Source: Paenibacillus algorifonticola (GTDB taxonomy: Bacteria; Bacillota; Bacilli; Paenibacillales; Paenibacillaceae). From it: 64,000 nucleotides of DNA. The translations under genes were made by a program, and so were the position numbers. The stretch covers positions 1 through 64,000 of the forward strand of contig NZ_LAQO01000014.1 in assembly GCF_000971975.1 (NCBI RefSeq), in the 5' to 3' direction. The notes below the pieces were generated by a model. It saw nothing but the letters and a program-made list of their open reading frames with translations, was not told the origin of the DNA and ran no database searches. Shown here in pieces: positions 26,863 to 35,553 of this stretch. Each line of letters opens with the position of its first letter. Positions within the stretch are counted from its first letter, which is position 1.

Positions 26863-27975
26863 TTACGCTTCGCTTGCTCCAAAATTGATTTTTTGCTTCT
26901 CGCCATGTCGTCTTAAGGCTAGCTCAATCAGCTTATCCAACAGATCGCGGTAAGGCATGCCTGTTTCTTTCCACATGAGCGGGTACATGCTGAAAGGCGT
27001 AAAGCCCGGCAGCGTATTAACCTCGTTAATAAACAACTGGCCGTCCGATTTGCGCATGAAAAAATCTACGCGGGAAAGGCCTGATCCATCAATGGACAAA
27101 AAGGCACGAATCGCCATATCCCTAACCGTCTCTGCGATTTCCTCCGAAAGCTCGGCTGGAATTTGCATGACCGATTTGCCATCCACATATTTTGCCTTAT
27201 AGTCGTAAAATTCATTAGAAGCAATAACCTCGCCCGGCACAGAAGCTTTAGGCTCATCATTGCCAAGCACAGCGACTTCAATTTCTCTTGCATCGACGAA
27301 CTCCTCAACGATAACCTTACGATCATATTTGAAAGCATAGTCGACTGCCGCCATCAGCTCCTCGCGGTTACGCGCCTTGGAAATGCCAACACTGGAGCCA
27401 AGATTAGCTGGTTTAACGAAGCATGGGTAGCCGAGAGCCACTTCACATTCCATTACAAAAAAGGCAGCGTCCTTCTCCCACTGCGTGCGATTGAAATAGC
27501 GGAAGACGCATTGCGGCAGCCCTTCCTGGGCAAATACTTTTTTCATCGTCACTTTGTCCATGCCTACTGCCGATGCCAGCACGCCTGCGCCAACATACGG
27601 AAGGTTTGCCATTTCGAACAGGCCTTGAATCGTGCCATCCTCGCCGAATGTGCCATGCAGCAGCGGAAATATGACATCAATCGCCATCGTTCCAGCTGCT
27701 GCGGCACCTGATGGAGCTAAACCGGCAAACAGCGGAGCAAGCGGGAAGCCCGCTCCGGAAGCACCAGCTGCAAGACGCAGCTCCTCCACGTTTTGCGGCT
27801 TGCTTCCGAGCTTGCCGCCAACTCTCCACTCGCCCTGCTTAGTAATATAGAAGGGGGTAATTGCGTATTTATCGTAATCAAATTCTCCCATTACTGCGAA
27901 CGCTGTCTGCAGCGAAACCTCATGCTCGCCTGATTTTCCTCCATATACAAGTGCTACGTTTACTTTCGTCCCCAT
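26863..27975 (-). CDS. ddl: D-alanine--D-alanine ligase
   Basis: 370-residue ATP-grasp ligase making the D-Ala-D-Ala dipeptide for peptidoglycan. Seen are YGGKSGEHEVSL near the N-terminus, HGTFGEDGTIQG, KPANLGSSVGISK, EEFVDAREIEVAVLG and the C-terminal FINEVNTLPGFTPFSMYP. The Tyr/Phe position after SMYP suggests a normal D-Ala-D-Ala rather than D-Lac ligase, but this needs an alignment. GGAGG lies 7 nt upstream. It follows the amidase gene by 33 nt. Confidence 0.95.
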   Translation of the reverse strand: MGTKVNVALVYGGKSGEHEVSLQTAFAVMGEFDYDKYAITPFYITKQGEWRVGGKLGSKPQNVEELRLAAGASGAGFPLAPLFAGLAPSGAAAAGTMAIDVIFPLLHGTFGEDGTIQGLFEMANLPYVGAGVLASAVGMDKVTMKKVFAQEGLPQCVFRYFNRTQWEKDAAFFVMECEVALGYPCFVKPANLGSSVGISKARNREELMAAVDYAFKYDRKVIVEEFVDAREIEVAVLGNDEPKASVPGEVIASNEFYDYKAKYVDGKSVMQIPAELSEEIAETVRDMAIRAFLSIDGSGLSRVDFFMRKSDGQLFINEVNTLPGFTPFSMYPLMWKETGMPYRDLLDKLIELALRRHGEKQKINFGASEA

Positions 27976-28008
27976 CGCATATCCTCCGGTAAAATAATAA
28001 ATAATAAA

Positions 28009-29286
28009 TTAGAGTTGATCCTCAATATGAAAAAAACGGTACCTGGTCTGTCCCGTCCAGGCGTAAGAATCGCGATAGTCCCAGTAGCGATGGCGGCTGG
28101 GCACAGTATTCGCATTGACAAGCGGCATACCCGCTGCATCGAAAGCCGTTACAATCGTGCTGTGCTGAAAACGGTTGTCGCCGTTCCAGTCATAAGTGAT
28201 GACATCGCCAAGCTGGAGCTCTTCAGCCGAGTCAACGACTCTGGCCCGAAGTCCTGACTGCCGGGGAGTGGATAAATAGTTCGTCAGCGCATTCGACACC
28301 GACCAGCTGTAGCTCCACCATTCCCTGCCTCCATTACGGCCTTTATACCACCAGCCGCTGCCCCTTGTACCAGTATAATTCATCGGAGCATTGCCTGCAA
28401 AGACCGACTGGGAGATGTAATTTGTGCAGTTGACCTCGAACTCCTCATAAGCAGGGTTTGGTTCATTCCACCAACGGTCGGCGTAAGCGGCCGCTAAATC
28501 GCGCCGATACAGCGCGCGGGTGCTTTGGGGTTGAAATGCTGCAAACAGGTCATAATTTAAGTAGGGCACGGAGCGAAGCCGGAATCGCTCCTCTTCTTGC
28601 TGCTGCTCTTCCTCTTGCTCCTGAAAAGAAAGCTCGAAGCGCGGCCGCCGTTCCGCAATAATGGGCTCAATGCGAACGATGTGCCAGCGTTCGTCCGCAG
28701 CAGCCAGCCATAGCCGCTCTACTTCTTTCCGCTCTTCTATATACCGCAATCCTCTATGCTCAATCTGCCGCTTAATATGCAGCCGAATGAGCACGGACGC
28801 TTCGGCCCCAGTCTCCTGCACCCTGACTAGCTCAGCCTTCGTCTCACTGCGCGAGGGAAGGACGCCGCGCAGCAAATCCCGCTCGCGCAGCCGGTTCAAG
28901 CGTCCGTGGAGCCTGCCGCAATGCTCCTTGTCCGCGACGAAGCCGTCTACCGCTGCTGCATGCTGCTCGGTTTCCGCCTGATTGTACAGGCTTACATACT
29001 GATGAACGACGGGCTTCCAGCCCCGCGCTTCTTCACCGGACAGCGGAGGCGAATCGCCTGAACGCATTAGCGAGGTCATCGAAGAAGCACCCAATCGCGA
29101 ACGCTCAGTCGCTGCTGGCTCCGGCTTCTGCTGCTTTGCTCCGCCTTTCTTCGTTCCCTCTTGTACATGCTGCTGGACGTGCCGCAGAGCGGGCTGCGGC
29201 TGAAAGGCGGACAGGTTCAGCAGCGGCTGCCGCTCCTGCCTGCCTGCACGGCGGCTTGCCGTTTGTTTGTCTGATCGCAAGGACAT
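28009..29286 (-). CDS. Amidase-domain (Amidase_6) protein
   Basis: 425-residue protein whose C-terminal ~170 residues form a putative amidase domain (PF12671 type). The candidate catalytic Cys is in NCTNYISQS near residue 287, with His in QHSTIV near 383 and a following NANT segment. The family acts as cell-wall or spore-wall amidases. The N-terminal half is very rich in Arg, Glu and Gln (EQEEEQQQEEERF) and has no obvious signal peptide, unlike most relatives. AGGAGGG lies 7 nt before the ATG. First gene of the operon with ddl. Confidence 0.8.
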   Translation of the reverse strand: MSLRSDKQTASRRAGRQERQPLLNLSAFQPQPALRHVQQHVQEGTKKGGAKQQKPEPAATERSRLGASSMTSLMRSGDSPPLSGEEARGWKPVVHQYVSLYNQAETEQHAAAVDGFVADKEHCGRLHGRLNRLRERDLLRGVLPSRSETKAELVRVQETGAEASVLIRLHIKRQIEHRGLRYIEERKEVERLWLAAADERWHIVRIEPIIAERRPRFELSFQEQEEEQQQEEERFRLRSVPYLNYDLFAAFQPQSTRALYRRDLAAAYADRWWNEPNPAYEEFEVNCTNYISQSVFAGNAPMNYTGTRGSGWWYKGRNGGREWWSYSWSVSNALTNYLSTPRQSGLRARVVDSAEELQLGDVITYDWNGDNRFQHSTIVTAFDAAGMPLVNANTVPSRHRYWDYRDSYAWTGQTRYRFFHIEDQL

Positions 29287-29366
29287 CGGCTTTCCCTCCT
29301 AAAAAGCAAGCTTTTAACCCGCACGTGCTGCGGCGGACGCCAGGCAAGGGTGCGGAGCGCCTAATC

Positions 29367-29396
29367 ATTATATTTATATGTACACATTCCTCCAAA
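29367..29396 (-). promoter_or_regulatory. Possible promoter of the amidase-ddl operon
   Basis: Minus-strand TTTGGA (29396-29391), 18 nt, then a perfect TATAAT (29372-29367), 81 nt before the amidase start. The -35 is weak. Confidence 0.35.
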
Positions 29397-29421
29397 CATG
29401 AAGCTCTGCCCAAAAGCTCGC

Positions 29422-29436
29422 ATAATAATCCATTAT
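29422..29436. promoter_or_regulatory. CcpC-box-like dyad
   Basis: ATAA-N7-TTAT, the CcpC consensus known from B. subtilis citB, with a further ATAA at 29441. It lies about 240 bp before acnA, farther than the classical sites, so it may be chance in AT-rich DNA or act on the divergent operon. Confidence 0.3.
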
Positions 29437-29534
29437 TAGGATAAAACAAGCCATGCCGATGGATGTTACATTCGTCCATCAGCCTAAATGCCTAAAATGG
29501 GCGCCAATATTCGAGAAAGCGGGTACAATTGGAC

Positions 29535-29564
29535 TTTACGAGAGCCCCTATTTAGCGATATACT
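29535..29564 (+). promoter_or_regulatory. Candidate acnA promoter
   Basis: TTTACG (29535-29540), 18 nt, TATACT (29559-29564). The predicted transcript start is about 100 nt before the ATG. Confidence 0.5.
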
Positions 29565-29587
29565 AGAAGCATAGCAAATTTGAAATC

Positions 29588-29608
29588 GTGTTTCACAGAG
29601 CGAAACAC
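29588..29608. promoter_or_regulatory. Dyad in the acnA leader
   Basis: GTGTTTC-N7-GAAACAC, a perfect 7-bp inverted repeat located just downstream of the predicted start of transcription. It could be an operator or an mRNA hairpin. Confidence 0.4.
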
Positions 29609-29672
29609 ATCCTAGAAAAATGTTTCCTTTTCTTTTTTAAAAAGTAAAGCCATCTAAGGAGGAACTTGAACC

Positions 29673-32384
29673 ATGTCTCAACAAAATCATTACTCCGTTC
29701 GCACCTCGCTTGACGTAAACGGCAAATCCTTTGCGTATTACCGTTTGTCCGGCTTGGAAGAGCAAGGCCTTGGAAAAATTTCCAAGCTTCCATTCTCCAT
29801 CAAAGTACTGCTGGAGGCTGCTGTACGTCAATTCGACGGCCGCGCGATTACGCCTGAACATGTTAAGCAACTGACAACATGGGCAGATGGACGCGAGGAC
29901 AAAGAAATTCCGTTTATTCCTGCTCGTATCGTTTTGCAGGATTTCACTGGCGTTCCTGTCGTAGTCGATCTTGCAGCTATGCGTGATACGGTTAAACGTG
30001 CAGGCGGCGACCCTAAAAAAATCAATCCGCTCGTACCGGTTGACCTCGTAATCGACCACTCGATCATGGTTGATGCATTCGGCAGCGCAGACGCGCTTGA
30101 ATACAACACGAAAGTAGAATTTGAGCGCAATGAAGAGCGTTACCGCTTCCTGCGCTGGGCACAAACAGCATTCGATAACTTCCGCGCTGTACCGCCGGGA
30201 ACAGGTATCGTTCACCAAGTTAACCTGGAGTACCTTGCATCTGTAGCTGCTACAAAAGTCATCGATGGCGAAACGGTTGTTTTCCCGGATTCCCTCGTTG
30301 GTACGGATTCCCATACAACAATGATCAACGGTCTTGGCGTAGTCGGCTGGGGCGTTGGCGGTATCGAGGCTGAAGCAGGCATGCTGGGCCAACCGCTTTA
30401 TTTTGTAACACCTGAAGTTATCGGCTTCAAATTGACTGGCAGCTTGGCAGAAGGCGCTACGGCGACTGACCTTGCCCTGACGGTTACTCAAATTCTTCGT
30501 AAAAAAGGCGTTGTCGGCAAATTCGTCGAGTATTTCGGTCCCGGCCTGTCCAACATCAGCCTTGCTGACCGTGCAACAGTTGCCAATATGGCTCCTGAGT
30601 ACGGCGCAACCGTTGGCTTCTTTCCAGTTGACAGCGAGACGCTTAACTTCATGCGCGCAACTGGCCGTACAGAAGATCAAATCGCTCTGGTTGAAGCTTA
30701 CTACAAAGCACAAGACATGTTCCGCACAGATGAGACGCCAGATCCTGTCTTCTCCGATGTGATTGAGCTTGATATGTCGACCGTTGTTCCTTCCCTTGCT
30801 GGACCGAAGCGTCCTCAAGACCGCGTTGAGCTGACAGCAATGAAAGAAGAGTTCAACAACATCATTCGCACGCCGATCGATAAAGGCGGATACGGCATGA
30901 CGGATGAGAAAATCGAACAGCTTGTTGACGTGAAGCACCCGAACGGCCAAGCAAGCAAAATGGGCACTGGCGCCGTCGTTATTGCTGCTATCACAAGCTG
31001 CACGAACACCTCCAACCCAAGCGTTATGCTGGGCGCAGGCCTTGTTGCGAAGAAAGCGGTAGCTCTCGGACTGACCAAGCCTGCTTACGTAAAAAGCTCC
31101 CTGACGCCGGGCTCGCTCGTCGTTACGGATTATTTGAAGAAAGCGAACCTGCTGGAATCGCTGGAAGCACTCGGTTTCCACGTTGCTGGTTATGGCTGCG
31201 CAACTTGTATCGGCAACTCCGGTCCGCTTCCTGATGAAGTAGGTCAAGCGATTGTAGACAACGACATGACGGTAGCGGCTGTATTGTCCGGTAACCGTAA
31301 CTTTGAAGGCCGTGTTCATGCTCAGGTGAAAGCGAACTATTTGGCTTCTCCTCCGCTTGTTGTTGCATACGCGCTTGCAGGAACGGTCAACATTGACCTT
31401 TCCAAAGATGCAATTGGCTATGACAAAGACAACAACCCGGTATACCTGAAAGACATTTGGCCAACTTCGAAAGAAATTCAGGAAGCAACTGCGGCTGCGC
31501 TTAATCCGCAAATGTTCCGTGATAAATATGAAAATGTATTTACGCAAAATGATCGTTGGAATGCAATCGACGTGCCAGAAGGCGAAAGCTACGAGTGGGA
31601 TCCAAAATCCACTTACATTCAAAATCCGCCGTTCTTTGAAAACCTTGGTACAGAGCTTAACGATATTGCCGACATCCATTCTGCAAATGTGCTTGCGCTT
31701 ATGGGCGACTCAGTTACAACTGACCATATCTCCCCTGCCGGCAACATCAAAGCAGATAGCCCAGGCGGCGAATATTTGATCGAAAATGGCGTAAAAAGAG
31801 AAGATTTCAACTCGTACGGCTCGCGTCGTGGTAACCACGAAGTCATGATGCGCGGTACATTCGCCAACATCCGTATCCGTAACCAAGTGGCTCCGGGCAC
31901 TGAGGGCGGCGTAACGACTTACCTGCCTACTGACGAAGTAATGTCGATCTACGATGCTTCCATGAAGTATCAAAAATCCGGTAAAAACCTTGTCGTTATC
32001 GCTGGTAAAGAATACGGCACAGGAAGCTCCCGTGACTGGGCGGCAAAAGGTACGTTCCTGCTCGGCGTAAAAGCCGTTATTGCTGAAAGCTTCGAGCGTA
32101 TTCACCGTTCCAATCTGGTAGGCATGGGCGTACTGCCACTGCAATTCCAAGAAGGCCACGGCTGGAAAACACTTGGTATTACAGGCCGCGAAACGTTTGA
32201 TATTACTGGACTGTCCAATAATGTGACAGCGGGCGAGACCGTAATGGTAACAGCAACCCGTGAAGATGGCACAGCATTCGACTTCCAAGCTATCGTTCGT
32301 TTGGACTCCATGGTTGATGTAGACTACTACCGTAATGGCGGTATTTTGCAAACCGTGCTTCGTCAAATGATTGCTAACATGTAG
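29673..32384 (+). CDS. acnA: Aconitate hydratase A
   Basis: 903-residue aconitase of the AcnA/IRP type, interconverting citrate and isocitrate in the TCA cycle. The three [4Fe-4S] ligands are the Cys in ITSCTNTSNP and the pair in YGCATCIG. Other motifs are VGTDSHTTMINGLGV and the C-terminal swivelling domain KEYGTGSSRDWAAKG. In Bacillus this enzyme also binds RNA when the cluster is lost. AAGGAGG precedes the ATG. The gene is rich in preferred codons, as expected for high expression. It is monocistronic. Confidence 0.97.
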   Translation: MSQQNHYSVRTSLDVNGKSFAYYRLSGLEEQGLGKISKLPFSIKVLLEAAVRQFDGRAITPEHVKQLTTWADGREDKEIPFIPARIVLQDFTGVPVVVDLAAMRDTVKRAGGDPKKINPLVPVDLVIDHSIMVDAFGSADALEYNTKVEFERNEERYRFLRWAQTAFDNFRAVPPGTGIVHQVNLEYLASVAATKVIDGETVVFPDSLVGTDSHTTMINGLGVVGWGVGGIEAEAGMLGQPLYFVTPEVIGFKLTGSLAEGATATDLALTVTQILRKKGVVGKFVEYFGPGLSNISLADRATVANMAPEYGATVGFFPVDSETLNFMRATGRTEDQIALVEAYYKAQDMFRTDETPDPVFSDVIELDMSTVVPSLAGPKRPQDRVELTAMKEEFNNIIRTPIDKGGYGMTDEKIEQLVDVKHPNGQASKMGTGAVVIAAITSCTNTSNPSVMLGAGLVAKKAVALGLTKPAYVKSSLTPGSLVVTDYLKKANLLESLEALGFHVAGYGCATCIGNSGPLPDEVGQAIVDNDMTVAAVLSGNRNFEGRVHAQVKANYLASPPLVVAYALAGTVNIDLSKDAIGYDKDNNPVYLKDIWPTSKEIQEATAAALNPQMFRDKYENVFTQNDRWNAIDVPEGESYEWDPKSTYIQNPPFFENLGTELNDIADIHSANVLALMGDSVTTDHISPAGNIKADSPGGEYLIENGVKREDFNSYGSRRGNHEVMMRGTFANIRIRNQVAPGTEGGVTTYLPTDEVMSIYDASMKYQKSGKNLVVIAGKEYGTGSSRDWAAKGTFLLGVKAVIAESFERIHRSNLVGMGVLPLQFQEGHGWKTLGITGRETFDITGLSNNVTAGETVMVTATREDGTAFDFQAIVRLDSMVDVDYYRNGGILQTVLRQMIANM

Positions 32385-32409
32385 TAAGCATTAGTTTTAC
32401 CGTGATTCG

Positions 32410-32440
32410 CAGAATGAAGAGATAGCCTCTCTTCATTCTG
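32410..32440 (+). terminator. First hairpin after acnA
   Basis: Perfect 13-bp stem (32410-32422 / 32428-32440) without a T-run; it may stabilise the acnA mRNA 3' end. Confidence 0.5.
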
Positions 32441-32458
32441 GCAATTGCAAAAATTCAG

Positions 32459-32505
32459 AAAAGCAGCGATTCTCCACTAACGGGAGAATCGCTGCTTTTC
32501 GTTTT
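32459..32505. terminator. Bidirectional terminator acnA / DUF421 gene
   Basis: Perfect 17-bp stem (32459-32475 / 32483-32499) with A-run and T-run flanks, between the convergent genes. Confidence 0.85.
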
Positions 32506-32567
32506 ATGGGAAAGGGAAAGCCATCCGACCTCATGCTTCACTCACTGACTGCCGCCGCACCTCTTTG

Positions 32568-33278
32568 CTACTCCTGATCCAGCGGCTGCTCAATACCATC
32601 CTCATAGAAATCAAAGACCAACTGCTGCTGCGTGCCTCTTACTGCATAGAAAACATCGGTCAGCTTTTTCCCCCTATGCTTCTGCCTCAGCCCTTTCTCC
32701 AGCCACTCTCGGGTCAGTCCGTGCAGCTTCAGATTATCCTCCACCACCACGCCGTCCATAATCAGCTCCACCGGAAAAGCCTGCGATTGCTGCGGCAGCC
32801 CCATATCCTGCTTCGTGACGAGCCGGTACGCATCCTTTTTCAGAAAAGAGATTCTTCCATTGTCTTCGAGCAAGGCATACTCCACCTCTTCGATATTAAA
32901 AACGCCCCTTTCCCTTAGCGCTTGGTTCAGCGAATCCAGGGTATAGCGAATCTTCCGCATGCTGGCTTCCATGATTTTGCCGTTTTCTATCAGCACGGTG
33001 GGAGAGCCCGAGATCCAGCTGCGCATTTTTCGGCTTTTAAGAGCGATCAGAGAAAGCAGGAAAGACATAGCTGTAATCACAATCAGGGACAGAACAATGT
33101 AGGAGGGTCTCAGGCTAGCATTAAACGCCAAATTCGCCGCCAGGGAGCCCAGCGTAATGCTGGTTACAAAATCGTTAAACGTCATATTAGAAAGAGTCTG
33201 CTTGCCGAGAATTCGGGGAATAAGCAGCAGCAGTCCCACTGCGAGAATCGTCCGGATCAAAATTTCCACATACGTCAT
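32568..33278 (-). CDS. DUF421 (YetF/YdfS-type) membrane protein
   Basis: 236-residue protein with three N-terminal transmembrane helices (about 5-85) and a cytoplasmic DUF421 domain (SGSPTVLIENGKIM, LREKGVFNIEEVEYALLE-like). B. subtilis paralogues are widespread in spore-formers; some affect spore germination or membrane stability, but the biochemical role is not settled. The start at 33278 has GGAGGAGGT 6 nt upstream; the frame reaches 33308. Confidence 0.88.
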   Translation of the reverse strand: MTYVEILIRTILAVGLLLLIPRILGKQTLSNMTFNDFVTSITLGSLAANLAFNASLRPSYIVLSLIVITAMSFLLSLIALKSRKMRSWISGSPTVLIENGKIMEASMRKIRYTLDSLNQALRERGVFNIEEVEYALLEDNGRISFLKKDAYRLVTKQDMGLPQQSQAFPVELIMDGVVVEDNLKLHGLTREWLEKGLRQKHRGKKLTDVFYAVRGTQQQLVFDFYEDGIEQPLDQE

Positions 33279-33312
33279 CTTCAGACCTCCTCCCCCCATT
33301 ATTTCCAAACGG

Positions 33313-33368
33313 CATTAAAAAAAACAGCGCCCGCTTCACTTTTCCTCAAGTGAAGCGGGCGCTGTTTT
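33313..33368 (-). terminator. Terminator of the IclR gene
   Basis: Perfect 20-bp stem (33321-33340 / 33349-33368) followed by a run of T on the minus strand. Confidence 0.85.
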
Positions 33369-33415
33369 TCTATTCATGCGGCCAGAATCCGAGCATTTAG
33401 CCGCCTTGCTGCTCG

Positions 33416-34162
33416 CTATTTCATCATCGTACTCATCCGCTTGGACGCTTCCAGCAAAATAGGAGCAGCATCGCGCATTTTATCCATCGTCATACGGCTT
33501 GCCGGACCTGATACGGATAAGGCGGCGACAAGCTTGCCTTCCCGTCCGAATATCGGAGCGGAAAACGCGGCCGCACCCGGCTCCCGCTCCTCAAAGCTCG
33601 TCGCATAGCCTTGCTCCGTAATGTCCGCAAGCTGCATCTTATATTGATCCAGATCGATCGTAAACAGCCACGATGGATCGCCGAAAATCTCTTCCCGCAC
33701 GAGCGGATCGGCGTAAGCGATCAGCACCTTGCTTGATGCCCCTGCGTAAAGCGGCAGCCTCGCTCCAATTGGCGCCACCCGGCGCACGGGCTGGTTGCTC
33801 TGCACCGCCTGAATGCGAATCCGTTCCGAGCCGTCGCGCACGTAAATGCTGACGGTCTCGCCCAGCTTATCGCGCAGACGCTCCATCTCCGGCTGCCAAA
33901 TGACCGCTGGATCATCCGTCCGGGATAAATGTGCTGACAGCTCCCATACCCGCATGCCAAGCCTGTAGCGGTCCGTCACCCGATCACGCTCTATAAAACC
34001 TTTATCTTCAAGGGTGGCCAGCATCCGATGGACTGTGCTCTTATGAAGCCCTGTCCGCTCGGCGATTTCCGTCATAACCAAATCCTTTCCCGCTGTAAAA
34101 CATATCAAAATATCCAGCGCTCGTTCGACTGCGCGTACGGTTGATTTCCCTTCCTCCGCCAT
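33416..34162 (-). CDS. IclR-family transcriptional regulator
   Basis: 248-residue regulator with an N-terminal winged helix-turn-helix (about 8-70; TEIAERTGLHKSTVHRMLATLE) and a C-terminal IclR effector domain. IclR proteins usually control carbon-source or aromatic catabolism genes by binding small acids. A GTG at 34174 is possible, but the ATG at 34162 (GGAGG 11 nt upstream) is preferred because the GTG overlaps the ribosome-binding site. It diverges from the hydrolase gene at 34378, but no target is obvious. Confidence 0.9.
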   Translation of the reverse strand: MAEEGKSTVRAVERALDILICFTAGKDLVMTEIAERTGLHKSTVHRMLATLEDKGFIERDRVTDRYRLGMRVWELSAHLSRTDDPAVIWQPEMERLRDKLGETVSIYVRDGSERIRIQAVQSNQPVRRVAPIGARLPLYAGASSKVLIAYADPLVREEIFGDPSWLFTIDLDQYKMQLADITEQGYATSFEEREPGAAAFSAPIFGREGKLVAALSVSGPASRMTMDKMRDAAPILLEASKRMSTMMK

Positions 34163-34297
34163 GATGTGCCACACCTCCCTCGTTTCATTAAGTGAAACTC
34201 ATTCTCACACAGTATAACTCATCAAAGGCTTAATCGTAAAGAAAAGATCACTTGATTACAAAAGCATTACAACACCTTAACAATACGTCGACATCAA

Positions 34298-34326
34298 TTG
34301 ACAGGCACTCTCCCTCGGCATACGAT
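34298..34326 (+). promoter_or_regulatory. Sigma-A promoter of the hydrolase gene
   Basis: Perfect -35 TTGACA (34298-34303), 17-nt spacer and TACGAT (34321-34326), about 52 nt before the start. Confidence 0.7.
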
Positions 34327-34377
34327 TAAAGAACTAGAAAACGAAGCGTTTACATGGTTCGAGAGGAGGAGAAGGGT

Positions 34378-35454
34378 ATGAGCACAACAATGATGACATC
34401 TGTTTCAATGGAGGGAGCCTTCCCCCAGGGACTGCATCCCTTTCCTTCTCTGGATAAGCTCCAACTGCCACGCCCGAGCGCAAAAACCAGGAGGTTGCAC
34501 GCATTGGTTGCTCTTATTGCCTCACTACTAGCTCTATGTATGATCGTTGTCGTTATCTTTCACGCCTATGTGGCCTGGATGCTCGCCTATCCCTACGTCG
34601 CTCCGCTTACTTCCAATCCGAAGGCTGCAATAGGACTTGATTACAAGGACGTACTCATTCCAAGCATCAGCGGCAAAACCAACGTCAGCGGCTGGTACGT
34701 GCCTGCCTACAGCGATGATTCGAACAGTGAGCCAGCTACTCGCACGATCGTGTTCAGCCATGGCTACGGCGCGAACCGCGAAGAGACATGGGTACCGATG
34801 TATGATTTAACGAAGCTGCTTAATGGCCTTCATTATAATGTTATGCTTTTCGATTATGGTTACGCCTCTGCTACTGACAAAACGGCAGCAACTGGCGGTT
34901 TGGAAGAATCCCAGCAATTGCTAGCAGCCGTTCAATATGTGAAAGACCAAGGCTCCAAGGAAGTGATCGTCTGGGGCTTCTCCATGGGGGCAGGAACGGC
35001 AATGCAAGCTGCTCTGCAATCCAAGGATATTAACGGCATGATTCTTGACAGTCTGTTCGTGCCAAGCGCTGATTCGCTGTTCAACAATGTCAGTCAGGTG
35101 GTCAGCCTACCACGTTTCCCATCTGAAGCATTGATCGGGGCACTGCTCCCACTCTGGACAGGAGTAGGCATCGATTCCGTGCCAGCTGAGCAAATGATGA
35201 ATACGAGCTACGATATTCCTATTTATATTATTCATGGCACGCAGGATGTGAAGTCGCCATATACGACGGCGGAGCATATTGCAGACAAACAGACGAATCC
35301 ATTGTCCCGCTCGTGGATCGTGCAGCAAGGACAGCATGAAATGCTATTCCGCGAGCATCCGAGCGAATACATTCAGCGCGCTGCGCTTTTCCTCAGCCAG
35401 GTCAATCAGCAGGTACTCGCTGATCAAGCTGACCCGGCAGCAGCAAGTGCTTAA
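34378..35454 (+). CDS. Membrane-anchored alpha/beta hydrolase
   Basis: 358-residue protein with one transmembrane helix (about 40-66) and an extracytoplasmic alpha/beta-hydrolase domain. The oxyanion segment is VFSHGYGANR, the nucleophile elbow GFSMGAG, the acid in HGTQD and the catalytic His in QQGQHEMLF. It resembles the YqkD/FrsA-like hydrolases; the substrate is unknown. The ATG at 34378 is preferred over 34354 because GGAGG lies 8 nt before it. Own promoter and terminator. Confidence 0.87.
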   Translation: MSTTMMTSVSMEGAFPQGLHPFPSLDKLQLPRPSAKTRRLHALVALIASLLALCMIVVVIFHAYVAWMLAYPYVAPLTSNPKAAIGLDYKDVLIPSISGKTNVSGWYVPAYSDDSNSEPATRTIVFSHGYGANREETWVPMYDLTKLLNGLHYNVMLFDYGYASATDKTAATGGLEESQQLLAAVQYVKDQGSKEVIVWGFSMGAGTAMQAALQSKDINGMILDSLFVPSADSLFNNVSQVVSLPRFPSEALIGALLPLWTGVGIDSVPAEQMMNTSYDIPIYIIHGTQDVKSPYTTAEHIADKQTNPLSRSWIVQQGQHEMLFREHPSEYIQRAALFLSQVNQQVLADQADPAAASA

Positions 35455-35477
35455 ACGAGCAGCCTGCCGCATAGCAA

Positions 35478-35521
35478 ATGCCCCGTACACTGGAGATTCT
35501 CCAGCAGCGGGGCATTTTTTT
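35478..35521 (+). terminator. Terminator of the hydrolase gene
   Basis: Stem ATGCCCCG / CGGGGCAT with an inner CTGGAG/CTCCAG hairpin, followed by seven T. Confidence 0.85.
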
Positions 35522-35553
35522 CGTAACTTCTATAATGGGCCGTTCCCCCCCAC

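Noticed and set aside
29637..31679. 680-codon minus-strand open frame inside acnA
   Set aside because: It lies wholly antisense to aconitase, has no ribosome-binding site, and its odd composition (Cys, Phe, Arg, Asn rich) reflects the strong codon bias of acnA.
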